Assembly: GCF_050624435.1 (NCBI RefSeq)
Contig: NC_134537.1
Span: forward strand, 17,480,584-17,544,583
Direction of reading: 5' to 3'
DNA length: 64,000 nt
Source of the DNA: Tenrec ecaudatus
Taxonomy: Eukaryota; Chordata; Mammalia; Afrosoricida; Tenrecidae
This document shows positions 1 to 11,782 of this stretch, in pieces. Made by a program: the position numbers and the translations under genes. The notes under the pieces were generated by a model that was not told the DNA's origin, searched no databases, and saw only the letters and a list, made by a program, of their open reading frames with translations. The first letter of the stretch is position 1, and every line of letters begins with the position of its first letter.

Positions 1-2290
1 TGGCACAAAACATTTCCTCGGAATGTCTCCGCCTGAACATCTCCTCCGTGCTATGACTTATGTGGCTGAAAATCTCTCATCCTTTTTTCCCTTTTAATAT
101 ACATGCCCTACCCATCACGGGATTGATAGCATTTTGAATTACCCTTCAAATAGCATTGAAACAAAAACAATAATGTTAAAATCATAAGATTTTTTTTATC
201 TGAGAAATGAAAAGAAAATGACTCATCTCAGGCCATTGTTATATGGCATACCTTTTTTGGGTAACTTTTCCCCTGTAACTCACATCTTTTCTTGTCAACT
301 TCTGGTCAAAAGCTTTCTCACACTATACTCTTTCTACCTCTCAAAACACTTTACTTTAAAATTTTATCACAGGAGTTTATAGATTTTTTTTTGGTTATGC
401 CCCACAGCACAGAATTTAAAAAGCTCCAATTTTTTTTTAAAAGTCATCCTTAATAAGAAGGGGAGAAAAGGAGATAACTGACTACCCGGAATATCTTTTC
501 TGAATTGAGTCTGTAATCATTCTACTCCAAACTTCTCACTCAGTTCCGAAGCTTGATAGGCTTTTTACCTCATTAAAGTTAATGTGACATAATTATAAAA
601 ACAGAGAGAATAAACGGCAAGTGAGGGCTTCTTTTTCAATCTGAAGTCCTTTCCCTGAGGCTCTCTTCCCACACGACAGGAAAATTTCTGCCAGAAGAAC
701 CTGATTATATTGTAATTAAAATTTCATTCACTTTTGACATACCTGTGCCATTGTCACAGAGAGGGTATGTGTGGGGCTGTGATCCGCATGGTCGGCAGTT
801 TGAAGCCGCCGGCTGCACCACAGAAGACAGACGGGAGTTTCTACTCTGGCAAACAGTTACAGTCTCAGAAACCATCGACTCGATGGCAGTTTGTTTGGGG
901 TTGATGCCACTGAGCAACAAATCAGACCAATACACTGAAACCAATCCTTCCCACAGACTGCTCTCTGTTGACTCCTTAGGGCATTCACTGCTCTCTACTG
1001 ACCCCTAATGGATTACTCTGCAATTTAGCTGGTCACTGGTTCTTTATAAAGATCATTTCCTGTCTTCATTTGCGTCCTGCTGCTAGGTCCCACTCTTAGG
1101 TCTAATAGCATCTAACAGAAAGATGGAAAATGCCAAAATGGTCAAGCCACCTGCTTGGGAATCTATGGACAGGAGGTGGCTGCTGGGGCCAAGAGAGAGG
1201 TGACACCCCAGATGCCAGCCCGTTTGAGAAAGGTAAGTAAGAAGGAAAAGTGAGCCCATTCATATCATGCTCAATATCATGACCCATGATAGGACAGCCA
1301 GAAATTAGATCTACATAGCGCCCCATAAGGTGTGACAGAGGAAACTCCTGTCTCCCATTTGGAGAACACCAGACCATAGTTTCCCACTAGGCAAGCTTTC
1401 TCCTTTGAATCGAGTGGATATTAGCCTAGCCCTGATTTGTTCCCTGGAGCTCACAATGCAGTGGAAATTGAATGAGTAATACAGTTTATAGTTAAAAGTG
1501 CTCACTTGCTCATCTAGGATTGAAATTAGAATGATTTTTTTTCTGAATTTAAGTAAAATGGCGGGGGGCGGGTGTGTCTTAGTGAACTTCTTTAGAGGGT
1601 TGAAATTACATCACTGTTACATGTCTGGATTTTACAATTTCATCCAGTCAAAGGTGGAACAGATTATATATCCAGCTCAGTGAGAATCATTAAGCACTTC
1701 AAACTCATTTTTTGTAAATACCATTACTTCCTGGGCCCCAAAAGGCGAAACAGCATAATAGAAGGTGTGTCTGTGTGCAGAAACTATTGATGAGTTAGTG
1801 ACTCTGGGTTTCACCTCTTCCACTGATTTTGGTCCACCCCCAGATCCCTCATGGTCTAAAGATTAACACACATATATGATCCAGTTCCCTTCAATCACAG
1901 TAGCAGCTCAGCACTAATTCCATGCTCTGGGCTTTACTGCCATCATTCACAACCAATAGTCTCTTTAATTTCATTTAGTTGTATGATTTAACCAGAATGG
2001 AAATGAAAAGAACTAGGGAATAAGGAAATGATTCTGTGCCTTGACTGTCTGCTACAGAAACAAAAATATTGTCCTTGACCCGAGTCCATCTCATCGTCAT
2101 CCTAGAGAGGAGAATTGAATAGGTCCAATAGAGTTTCCAAGAATATAAATCTTCACAGAGGACTGCCGCATGTTTAACCCACAGAGCAGCGAGTGATCAG
2201 TGAGTTCCAACGACTAACTCTTCACTTGGCAACAAAGCACTCTAATCACTGGGTTCCTTAATGACTACTACATACGCTTGATTAGCTAAT
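1..2290. other. Unique-looking sequence, no gene recognised
   Basis: I see no repeat family, RNA gene or convincing coding stretch here. The open frames are short (under 95 codons), overlap on both strands and have no recognisable motif. A C/G-rich patch near 1560-1575 is only a short purine run. Confidence 0.5.
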
Positions 2291-3600
2291 TTTGATTTGC
2301 TAGAAATTTTGTTCTTGGTGTCTTCGTTTTTAGGCCTGTTTCTGGGGTTATTTGGGGCACTGATCCAGTCTTGCATGAATGATATCAAACAAAGTAAAGA
2401 AAATGGGGGCAGTGACAGGGATTTCCAAACAACTTCACATAGTGAATGTTTTGACCAGAATGAATTGAGGGATCAGATCAAGGACATAAATCTTCCCAAA
2501 GGGGCTTCTGAATTGTTTTCCTCCAGATTCTAGGGAAAGAATGTACTTCAGCCAGGAACAAAAAATTACATTTTGTTGAAGGAAAGGAAATATTTGCTGC
2601 CATTCTTTATTAAAGACAACAACTTAGTATTCTGCAGTGACATCTGCAACCTTCTGAAGAAAAATTGGTCTTTCAGAATATGGCCCAAGTGAGTGGCATC
2701 ATTTCATTGACAATCCAAAACACAGTGTGAAATGTGTTCTTTTAAATAATGGCAACAAATATGGTTCTGTTTCAATCGGTTGCTCCACCAGGATAAAAGA
2801 AGAATACGAGGTCAACTCTTTAGTCTTGGAAAAGGTAAATAATCAAGAGCATCAATAGGTGGTTTATGTAGACTTGGAGATGGCTAATTTTCTTCTTGGT
2901 CCACAAAGTGGTTACAAAAACTATCCTTGTTTCTAATGACTTTGGGATAGGAGAAGCAAACATGAATAGTGAGCGGGAATCGAATGGAATCGCAAGAACA
3001 GAATATGGTGGGAGAAAATATAATCAATGAACTTTTGACAGCATCAGAAAGAATCCTACGGCCACCACTACATAAAAAGCTAGGCCTAATGAAACATTTT
3101 GTATAGGGTTTTGGATAAAGATGGCTTGTGCAAATTGCCTGGACTTACCATGAAAAACCAATTTTTGATGGCCCAGAGATCAAACAACCTATAAATGCCT
3201 CATATTTCATAACCTCAATGAAGGAAACAGAATCGTGTGCCTGGTCTTCGTATGCCCTTGTTGTGAGAAATTTCCTTACAACAAGAAGGCAAGCAACTAC
3301 ACACAATTAAGAGAGAATGTGCTCTTTGGTTTCAACAGGAATGGGTTTGACATAAGTGTTAAAATCCATTATCCACATAGTCACATAGCTCACTCTCTTT
3401 GGTGACTTAAGAGCAAGGTGAAATATTTCACCAAGACATAAAAAACAATAGAAGATAGATACCAAGGAAGATGGGATGCTGCATAGCAGCAGACTATTAT
3501 TGAAATCTTATAAGGATTATCCTGGCATACCCCATACTCAGAAGTCTTACAAAAGGAATTTTGTGTGTGAAGAAGGAGCCAAAAGTTTGTATCAGAAAGC
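2290..3600 (+). pseudogene. Decayed intronless copy of an uncharacterised protein family
   Basis: Read in all three plus frames, this stretch gives an ordered series of protein-like islands separated by stops and frameshifts. Examples are FDQNELRDQIKDINLP (near 2450), KCVLLNNGNKYGS (near 2735), LKEEYE-like then SLVLEK (near 2800), VDLEMANFLLGPQSGY (near 2870), VGENIINE (near 3010), PPLHKKLGLMKHFV (near 3065), FDGPEIKQP (near 3165) and YQGRWDAA followed by HTQKSYKRNF (near 3460-3560). From memory this order matches an uncharacterised protein, several hundred residues long, scattered among arthropods, fish and other animals. I cannot name it or assign a function, and a transposon origin is possible. 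The islands are collinear with no intron-like gaps, so it is a retrocopy or an element relic. Many stops and indels make it long dead. The ends are approximate. Confidence 0.65.
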
Positions 3601-5114
3601 TGTGTTTGGGCATGAAATCATTTTCAGACAGTACACTTTCTTTGTTAATTTTTAATATGTTCCTTTCACACTTAAAAGACAGTAACTTAAACACTGTATT
3701 ACAATATCCTGGTATAGTCAATGTTCTATATCTTATATGCAAGTATTGGTACATTTTTGGAATCAGCAGGTCAAATATACCCAGAAACAAGTCTCACATT
3801 TGAAGCACCAAAATGCGTGTTGGAAGAATAGACAATAACATATATTAACCAATTTTACTTGAAAAGAAGCTGATGTTCAACTTGGCCACACAAGTAGCCA
3901 AGATTGCATCATCATTACATGGCGTGTCTTAAATCTGTGCTCCTTTCATGACAGCAGGGCGATGTCTTGTGTTTGACTGCCATCTAGCATAAGACATAAA
4001 CCAACAGCCATCCACTGGCTTGAAGAACAAGGAAACTATGGTCGTCTTCAAGGGTCTGTAATAAAGCCTTACATAGAAGGTTTGAAATTTTTTTCATGTG
4101 CAACACAAAGTCCCTTTATGGTTCTGACAAATGGGTTAAGGTATGGGGCACATTCTCACTATAAAGTGACCTGGAGTGAGAAAAAGAGGAACTTAAAAAT
4201 GCCAACCAGCATCATGATGTACTGGCCACTAGACAGGGATCCAGAAGCAGTCGCAAAGACCTGCAGTAGGACATATGAAGCAGAGCTTCTGTTTCTTATT
4301 AACAGCCAAACACTTGCTACATTAATTTTTATATGTACAAGATTAGAATATTTCAAACCAGGATGATAACATGTACTGAGCAAAAAAAGATGATTAGGTA
4401 AATGTCTTAATTCATATTCCTTAACACTTGAACCAAAATGGCTTATCTCCATCTTTTTTCCTACTTCTGAGAAGAATTGGAAATGCTTTACAATATCTAT
4501 CCAGTTTTTCCAACTGCACAAAATTGTAACAGAGACAGATCCTTCTGGATGATTTCCCCCAACCTTTTACTATCTCTGTTTTTATAGCATGCTCAGAATA
4601 GAATTTCATTCATCATGTTTAGTATGTGCAAACTCAAGGGCAACTGTGATCCCTGTGCAGCCTCACCTTGCAAGGAATTAGAGAGTCCTGACTCTCTGGC
4701 CTCATGCATTCTTCAAAACAGATTTCCACCCATGCTGCTCTCTCAAGAGACTAACAAATACCCTGTTTGTCTTTCAGCTTCTACCAAGCACTGATGATTC
4801 TTTTCTAAAACAAACTTTCATCAAATGGGGCTAGCTCATCAGTTAAAAAAAAACAGCAGATAAATATTAAACTGCTTGATACAGCTTCTTTAACTGGCAA
4901 GTCGGTGACCTTTTGAAAATATACTTAATAAGTATGTTACAATAAATACTTGGGTTTGCGCTATGTTGTGTCTGCTTGTCTGGGCAAGGTTTCTCAACTG
5001 TTTGATAGTTGAGGCACTTCCCATACTATGATAACATAATGTAAGCAACTGCGTGATGGAATCTGCTGTGAGCACCAAGCAGTTGTTGGAAGATCAGGGA
5101 GGAGTGCAATTCAA
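3601..5114. other. Sequence without recognised genes
   Basis: Low-GC DNA between the coding relic and the RTE element. The first part may be the 3' flank or UTR of the relic, since an AATAAA-type hexamer lies near 4060. The open frames on both strands (up to 120 codons at 4159-4521) overlap each other and show no motif. I see no repeat I can name. Confidence 0.4.
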
Positions 5115-5539
5115 AGATGGTTTCCTTGTGGACGTTGTTGGTAGGAGGCATCGCGTGTGTTCGGACGAACAGTGATGCTATGGGACAACGATGCCCATTT
5201 CTATGAATTGCTCACAATTGCTGTTATACTTGAGTCCACTGTTGTAGCCACTGTATGAATTCATCTGTTAAAAGTCTTCATCATTTTTGCTTCCCCTCTG
5301 CTTTACCAAGCCTGATAACTGTTTTCAGGGGCTGGTCACTCCAGATAGCATGTCCACGGTACGTGAGACATCTTGTCATACTTGCTTCAAAGGAGCATTC
5401 TGGCTGTACCATATACGAAACAGATGTGTTTTTTGGGCAGCCCATGGTACTTTCAAGAAGAAAAAAAGAAAGTTTTAATTCAGGCTAAGTATTATTCTGA
5501 AGTTTTACAGACACTAGTGGGCAACATCATTTGTTCTCC

Positions 5540-5935
5540 CTTTTGACCCATTTTAAATTCATTCTAGTTTTTATTATTCACTCTTTTCTTTTCAATTGAG
5601 ACTTTTCTTTCCTTTATTTTATTATTGGTTTCTTTTGTTTTGGCCTTTTAATGATTTCCTCTATATGAACTCCAAGATAGGTAAATTCATAGAAACAGTA
5701 ACTGGAAAAAACAAACAAACAAAAAACAATAACTAGATCAATAGTTTCATGGGATTCTGGCAGAGGAGGTAAAGGGGAGAAATTTTTTAATGTTCTAAAT
5801 GTGCTAACTTTCTAAGTTTCATAAAATTGGTTATAGTAATGATTGTACAATCTTTTTACTATATTTAAACTATTGAGCTGCATGATATATCAATTAGATG
5901 TCAAAAACATTACAAAAAGAAATAAAATAATTTCA
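5540..5935 (+). mobile_element. Old L1 3' end fragment
   Basis: The T-rich stretch, the GGGATTCTGGCAGAGGAGG-type patch and the GTAATGATTGTACAA motif followed by an A-rich end resemble the 3' UTR layout of older L1 subfamilies. A related stretch lies at 16800-17140. It sits inside the interruption of the RTE element. The boundaries are approximate and there is no clear target-site duplication. Confidence 0.5.
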
Positions 5936-6047
5936 AAAATAGAAAGAGAGTAAAAGTGCTAAAGATCAAAAACAAACAGATTCTTGTCAGCACAATAATT
6001 CAAATGTATCAATTCTAATTCCATATTCAATTCTGATTCCATAAAAT

Positions 6048-7296
6048 CATTTATTAGGGGCTCATACAGCTCTTATCACAATCCATACAAACATCCACTG
6101 AGTCAAGCACATTTGTACATATGTTGCCCTAATCATTTTCAAAATATTTCCTTTCTACTTGAGCTCTTAGTATCAGTTCAGTTCCCCCTCCCCCATCCTC
6201 CCTCCCTCATGAACCCTTGATAATTTATCATATTTTTCCATGTCCTACACCGACCACTGTCGCCCTTCACCCACTTTTCGGTTGTCTGTCCCCCTGGGAA
6301 GAAGTTATATGTAGATTATTATGATCAGTTTCCCCCTTTCTCCCCATCACTTTCCCTTTCCCTTCCTGGTATTGCTACTCTCATTATTGGTCCTGAGGGG
6401 TTTATCTGTCCTGGATTTCCTGTGTTTCAAACTCTTGCCTGTACCAGTGTACATGCTCTGGTCTAGCCAGAGTTGTAAGGTAGACTTGGGGTCATGATAG
6501 TGGGGGGAGGAAGCATTAAAGAACTAGAGGAAAGCTGTATGTTTCATTGGTGCTATACTGCACCCTGACAGGCTCGTCTCTTCCTTTGAAAAGGAAGGGG
6601 GATGTCAACAAACCCAAGGACAAGTAAAAAACAATTGATCTAAAATTGGTGGTGAGGTGAGCACAGGATGTCCGGGGTAAGGGTGGGTGGGTGGGCTTGA
6701 TCAAGGGCAATGTAGCTGAGAGGAATTACTGAAACCCGAATGAAGGCCAAAAGTAAAAGAAAATAGAGGAAAGAACTAGAAGGCAAAGGACATTTATAGA
6801 AGTCTAAATACAGGCATGTAATTATGTAAATATACTTATATATTTTGATTGGGAAATAAATCTATGTACATATATTTATATGCTAAGTATTAAGGTAGCA
6901 GATGGAAATTGGGCCTCTACTCAAGTACTCCCTCAGTACAAGAACACTTTGTTCTAATAACCCCACATTCTCAGATGCTCACCTTCCTGACATGATTGCT
7001 GAAGAAAAAATGGGTGCATAAGCAAATGTGGTGAAGAAAGCTGATGGTGCCCAGCTATCAAAAGATATAGTGTCTGGGGTCTTAAAGGTTTGAAGATAAA
7101 CAAGTGGCCATCTTGCTCAGAAACAACAAAGGCCACATGGAAGAAGCACACCAGCCTGTGTGACCACGAGGTGTCAAAGGGATCAGGAACAAAAAAATGT
7201 ATATCATTATGAATGAGGGGCAGTGCAGAGTGGAGACCCAAAGCCCATCTATCTATACACAATTGGGCATCCATTTACAGAAGGGTCCATCTTCCT
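6048..7296 (-). mobile_element. 5'-truncated L1 with 5' inversion (twin priming)
   Basis: 6048-6560 is the extreme 3' part of the lineage L1 in minus orientation (compare 19860-20430 on the plus strand). About 6565-7296 is the immediately upstream L1 part in plus orientation (compare 19200-19860). The two halves meet in L1 coordinates with only about 20 bp lost near the CAGAAGGGTC block. That is the structure left by twin priming during target-primed reverse transcription. It lies inside the RTE element that resumes at 7297, so it is younger than that RTE. No coding capacity is present. Confidence 0.75.
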
Positions 7297-9329
7297 TGTT
7301 CAATACCCAACACTCACATGCATATGAAGTGAGTCAAATGCCACGGCTCGGGTTAGCTAGCCTGAGTCATCAAAGTAATATCTATATTTTTCAACACTTT
7401 TAAAGAGGTTTTGTCCAGCAAATTTACCCAAATAATGCATTTGATCTCTTGACTGTGGCTTCCACGAGTTTTGACTGTACAAGACAATATCCCTCAAAAG
7501 TTCAATGTTTTCTCTATTGATCATGGTATTACCGATTGGTTCATTTCTGACAATTATTGTGTTCTGTAAATTAATTTGTAATTCATATTGAAGGCTGCAA
7601 TCTTTGGTGTTCATCAGCAAGTACTTGAAGCCCTTTGAGCAAGCAAGGTCGTGACACCTACATCTGTCTTAACGAGTGTTAATAATTCCTCCTCCAGTCC
7701 TGATGTTGACTCCCGCTTTTCTGATTACTTACTCCGCCTACAGGTTGGATAAGCGTACTGAAAACATACAAGCCTGAGGCGTCCTTTCCTTAATTTTAAA
7801 CATTATGGTGTTTTCTTGTTCTGCCCACACAACTGCCTCTTGATCCATTTACAGGTTCTGTATGAGCACAACAAAGTGTTGTGACATCCCCATGCTTCTC
7901 AGAGTTACTCAGTTTATTATGATCCACAGAGTTGAATGCCTTTGCACAAGCAAGGAAACGCAAGTAAACATCTTTCTGCTATTCCCTGCTTTGAGCCCAG
8001 ATCCACTTGATGTCAACAATGATATCCTTGCTCCTCTTCTGAGACTAGCCTGAAGTTCTGGCAGCTCCCTGTGAGATGCTGCAGCAGCCATTCTTGGATG
8101 ATCTTTAGTAAAATTTTATTTGCATGTGATATCAATGACATTGTTCTATCATTTTAATATTCTGTTGTTTAGCCTTTCTTTGACATGGGTACAAATGTGG
8201 CAAACATGTCTCTTCCAATCAGTTGGCCAAGTAACTGGCTTCCAAATTCCCTGGCATGGACGAGTGCTTCCAGTGCTTCACTGGCTTGTTAAAACATTTC
8301 CGTTTTTATTCCTTCAACAACTGAGGCCTTCTTTTTAGCTAATACCTTCAGAGCAGCTTGGACTTCTTTGTTCAGTACCTTCGGTGTTGCTAATATCCTA
8401 CCTCTTGAAATGGTGAAAGGTTAACCAGTTATTTTTGGTATAGAGACTCTGCATATTCTTTCCACCTTCTTTTGATACTTCTTGCAGTGGTCAATATTTT
8501 GCCACTAGAATCTTTCAGTATTGCAACCTGAGATACGCTGAATGCATTCTTCCCTTTTTGTTTTCTAAATCGAGGACTTTGCACATTTTACGATAATATT
8601 TTACTTTATCTTCTTGAGCTGCCTTCTGAAATTTTGTGTTCAGCTCTTTTCCTCTGTCGTTTCTTCCGTTTGCTTTAGCTACTCTAGGAGTCAGAGCACG
8701 TTTCAGCATCACTTCCGATGTCCACTTTGATCGTATCTTCCTTTCCCATCTTTTAAGTGATATTTTGCCTTCTTCGTGTATAGTGTTCTTGATGTTATCC
8801 CACAGCTCATCACGCCTTCAGTCATTAGTGTTTAATGAATCAAATCTGTTCTTGAGATGTTCTTGAACTCAGGTGGACTATACTCAAGAATATATTTTGA
8901 CTTCCATGGCCTTGTTTTAATTTTCTTTAGCTTCAACTTGAAATTACATATGAGCAATTCATGGTCTGTCAGTCTCATTTTAGCTGCTGATATTTAGCTT
9001 CTCCATCAGCTCTCCCCACAGATGTTATTAATTTGATTTCTATTCAATTGGAGATGTCTGAGAGTATTGTTGAAAACGTGTACATACTGGAGTCGTTGGC
9101 TTTGCAAACTCTGCCATACAATACAGCTAGTTTCTGTCAGCAAGAATATGTCTTACTACTGCTCCTTCCTCTTTGTTTCCAACTTTTGCAATCCAAATGC
9201 CAATAATTATCAATGTATCTTGATTGCATGTTTGATCAGTTTCAGACTGATATTGTTGGTAGAACTGTTCACGTTGTCCCTCATTAGCTTTACTAGTTGG
9301 TGCATAATTTAAATATTAGTTGTATTGAC

Positions 9330-9840
9330 TGAGTGCTATAAAGTTTATTGTGCCAATCTGGCCAATAAACACATGTGGGGCTAATTAAAGTGGAGAGAGA
9401 TAAATGGCTCAGTGAGCCTCACCTTTCTAGTTCTTGGGTCTCTTGTTTTCTGATGGTCGGACCAGGGTGCATCTGCCTTAGCCAGCTGCCTGCTTCAGCT
9501 GGCAAGGCTCACTTCCTGCAAGACATCCCTGAGGAGAAGTCACATGGACCTACCCTAATACAGCCCTGGATGCTGGAGCAGACGTGTGGAAACCCCTGCC
9601 AGTTCTTAGATGCTTACATATTCACTGATTTGGCTTTCCTCCTGAAGTCAGCATCATAGAGTGTGTTTTATGAGATGGAAGAGGACTTTGTGGATTGGTA
9701 TTGGACATATAGGTTAATGTTGGACTTGTGGACTTGGGCAGCACTGGGTTGGGATGTTTTCTTGATGTGTACTTTATATGAAACTCTCTTATACATGAGT
9801 TTCTGTGGATTTGTTTCTCTAAAGTACCCAGACTAACGCA
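9330..9840 (+). mobile_element. MaLR-like solo LTR inserted in the RTE
   Basis: About 510 bp, starting TGAGTGC and ending in CCCAGACTAACGCA. It shares its body with the LTRs at 27884, 33560 and 60588, including the GGACTTGTGGACTTG block and the ACATGAGT block near the 3' end. The TCTCTAAAGTACCCAGACTAA end is typical of mammalian ERVL-MaLR LTRs (MLT1/MST-like). No internal retroviral region is present, so it is a solo LTR. RTE sequence flanks it on both sides. Confidence 0.7.
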
Positions 9841-9886
9841 AGACACATCTTGAAATGTGTTTACTTCAAGACACATCTTGAAATGT
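9840..9886. repeat. Two-copy 28-bp direct repeat
   Basis: AAGACACATCTTGAAATGT occurs at 9840-9858 and again at 9868-9886. It abuts the end of the LTR, so it may be a local duplication at the insertion junction. Confidence 0.8.
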
Positions 9887-10504
9887 CCTTTTATTGATGG
9901 ATGTGAAGCCATTCTTTTCAAATATGTCATTTTGGGGATAATAAATCATATAGCTGTCTGATTCAAAATGGCTAATAAGAGTTCATTTCCGGTCAATAAT
10001 GCTTAGGATATTTATCTCTATCCACTTATTTCACTTCTGATAACTTCCAAATTTTCTAGATTCATATTTCATACATTCCAAGTTCCAATTATTAAAAGAT
10101 ATTTGTAGTTCCTTCTTCTCATTCTGAGTCATGCCCCATTAGCGCGTGAAGTTCCTAAAAGCTGTCCTCTATCCAAGTGATTGTGGCCACTCTACTTGGA
10201 GAAGGCAACGCTGTCAGAGGCATTCATAATTTGAGTGCCCTCTGACCTGAGAGGCTCATCTTACAGCCTCCCGCTGCTATTCATTAAGTTTTAGTCGCTG
10301 ACCATGTTCATAAGGTTTTCAGTGGTGAATTCCTCTAAAGGGGACCGTGTATTCCTTTTTGTATGCTGAGCTTAGTCTGGAAGCTTTGCTAAAAGCTGTT
10401 CACATTGGGTGACCTTGCTAGTATTTGACATACCACAGCTTCCAGCCTCACAGCAATACACAGCTACCCCAGTATAATAAACTGACAGACAAGTGAAATA
10501 TGGC

Positions 10505-10932
10505 CTCGTCCTATTTAAGCAGAATCTATTTAGGCAGTAAGGCTTGGCTCTTCTTGCTGATTTGAATGCTGCATCTGGTGCATGATCCTGCCATGTTGCC
10601 TGAAAGGTGTCAGTAACCCGCCACATTTCTGCCAACGTTGGATTCATTCCATTCTGCAGCCAAGAACCTTACTTGCTGACCTTGGACTCATCTGCCTCCA
10701 TCAACCTATTGTCTCCCTGCTTCCTGGTTCATCGGTCAGGAAAAGCCTCCAGCGTAACATCTGACCCACAGACTGGAGCCAGACTGGAGTTAACCACTTC
10801 TACAACTGTGTGAGTCAGCGAGAGAGATAGATGATGATGATGATAGATCGATCGATCGATCGATAGATAGATAAATAGATAGATAGATAGTTGGTAGATT
10901 TTTTACTTCTCTAGAGAACCCAGCTTAACGCA
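10505..10932 (+). mobile_element. MaLR-like LTR containing a microsatellite
   Basis: The order of blocks (CATTCTGCAGCCAAGAACC, CCTCCAGCGTAACATCTGACCC, ACAACTGTGTGAGTCAG, then TCTCTAGAGAACCCAGCTTAACGCA) follows MLT1/MST-type LTRs. The usual TA-rich stretch before the end is replaced by a GATA/GATC microsatellite. The 5' limit is uncertain because it directly follows the RTE 5' end. Confidence 0.55.
10821..10890. repeat. Compound (GAT)n/(GATC)n/(GATA)n microsatellite
   Basis: About 70 bp of AGAG, GAT, GATC and GATA units in series, inside the LTR-like element. Such compound arrays are usually length-polymorphic. Confidence 0.95.
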
Positions 10933-10983
10933 TCCTAATTATTTCGGGGGTAAAAAAATACGTTTAAAAAAGGAAGAAAACAT

Positions 10984-11160
10984 AACCAATCGCTATCCAG
11001 TCTACATCAGTCATGGCGGCCCCACAAGACAGACTAGAATCGTCCCAGAGGACTGACTGCCAAGATTGTGGTCTGTAAAATTCAGGCTGCTGCATCTTTC
11101 TCTCGTGGAGCAGCTGATCTGTTTAAACTGCCTTCCTTTCAGTTAGCAGCCAAGCCCTGG
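10984..11160 (-). mobile_element. AfroSINE
   Basis: The diagnostic blocks are read on the plus strand as their complement: TCATGGCGGCCCCACAAGACAG, then GCTGCTGCATCTTTCTC, GTGGAGCAGCTGATC and CAGTTAGCAGCCAAG. This matches the tRNA-derived afrotherian SINE. It is diverged and lacks the last bases of the head. Confidence 0.8.
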
Positions 11161-11486
11161 AAACTGGAAGAGCCTAGATTATTTTCGTCTCCCACAAGAG
11201 CTATTTAAATAGCATACATGGTAGTTGTTTATGTTTTCTTACAAGTCATGATTAATAATTTCATGAACATGGTGGACAAAAAAGAATCAAAGGATTATGT
11301 ATTTTATGTGGCCAGCTCACAGATTATTATAAAATGCTCACTTCATTCCCAACTAGGTTTCTCTGGCTTCTCCTTTGCTTCTTACATGTCCATGACTCGT
11401 CAAATGTTTTTCAATAGTACACAAACATCATAAATGTTAGCTAAAGAAAGCATTTGAAAACTAAGTAGGCTGTACCAAGCCAATTT

Positions 11487-11655
11487 CACTGTCAGAGCAG
11501 AGTAGAACTACTCCTTTGGTTTCTGACACTATAAATCTTTGAGATTCACACACGGAGGCACAGAGCCTCATCTCTCTCCCGCGAAGCAGCTGCTGGGTCT
11601 GAAACACCTCTCTGATTGCCAGCAGCTCAACACTTAATCCACTATGTCACCATGT
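11487..11655 (-). mobile_element. AfroSINE fragment
   Basis: AGCAGAGTAGAACTACTCC, CTCATCTCTCTCCCGCG, AGCAGCTGCTGGGTCTGAA and CAGCAGCTCAACACTTAATCC follow the AfroSINE order in reverse orientation. Confidence 0.75.
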
Positions 11656-11660
11656 ATCTC

Positions 11661-11782
11661 TGGATTGGGATTTGGTCTACTAACCATAAGGCTAGTGATT
11701 CAAACCCACCTATTTCTTCTTAGGGGAAGAAGCTGTGTGTCTCTGTAAAGACTCACAGTCTTGGAAACTATAGGGGAATTAC
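11661..11782 (+). mobile_element. AfroSINE head fragment
   Basis: TGGTCTACTAACCATAAGG followed by GTGATTCAAACCCACC is the tRNA-like head with its B box, and the ACAGTCTTGGAAACTATAGGG block follows. It is adjacent and opposite to the previous AfroSINE. Confidence 0.7.

Larger units (their letters stand above)
5115..10505 (-). mobile_element. RTE (BovB-type) LINE, near full length, split by later insertions
   Basis: The 3' end lies at the low-coordinate side and the 5' end near 10500. Segments 5115-5480, 7297-9329 and 9841-10505 join in order into about 3.1 kb, close to the usual RTE length of about 3.2 kb. The minus strand encodes broken pieces of the RTE endonuclease/reverse transcriptase, such as the block NDRGKELNTKFQKAAQEDKV near 8650, which recurs as a homologue in a second RTE copy near 47200. 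The first segment carries the RTE 3' region, which resembles AfroSINE tails. About 50 bp of RTE sequence seems missing at the 5480/7297 junction. The frame is closed by many stops and indels, so the element is inactive. RTEs of this type supply the retrotransposition machinery used by AfroSINEs. Confidence 0.85.

Noticed and set aside
9330-9840. Complete endogenous retrovirus
   Set aside because: Only one LTR is present. No internal region or second LTR lies within reach, as for the other LTRs in the window.
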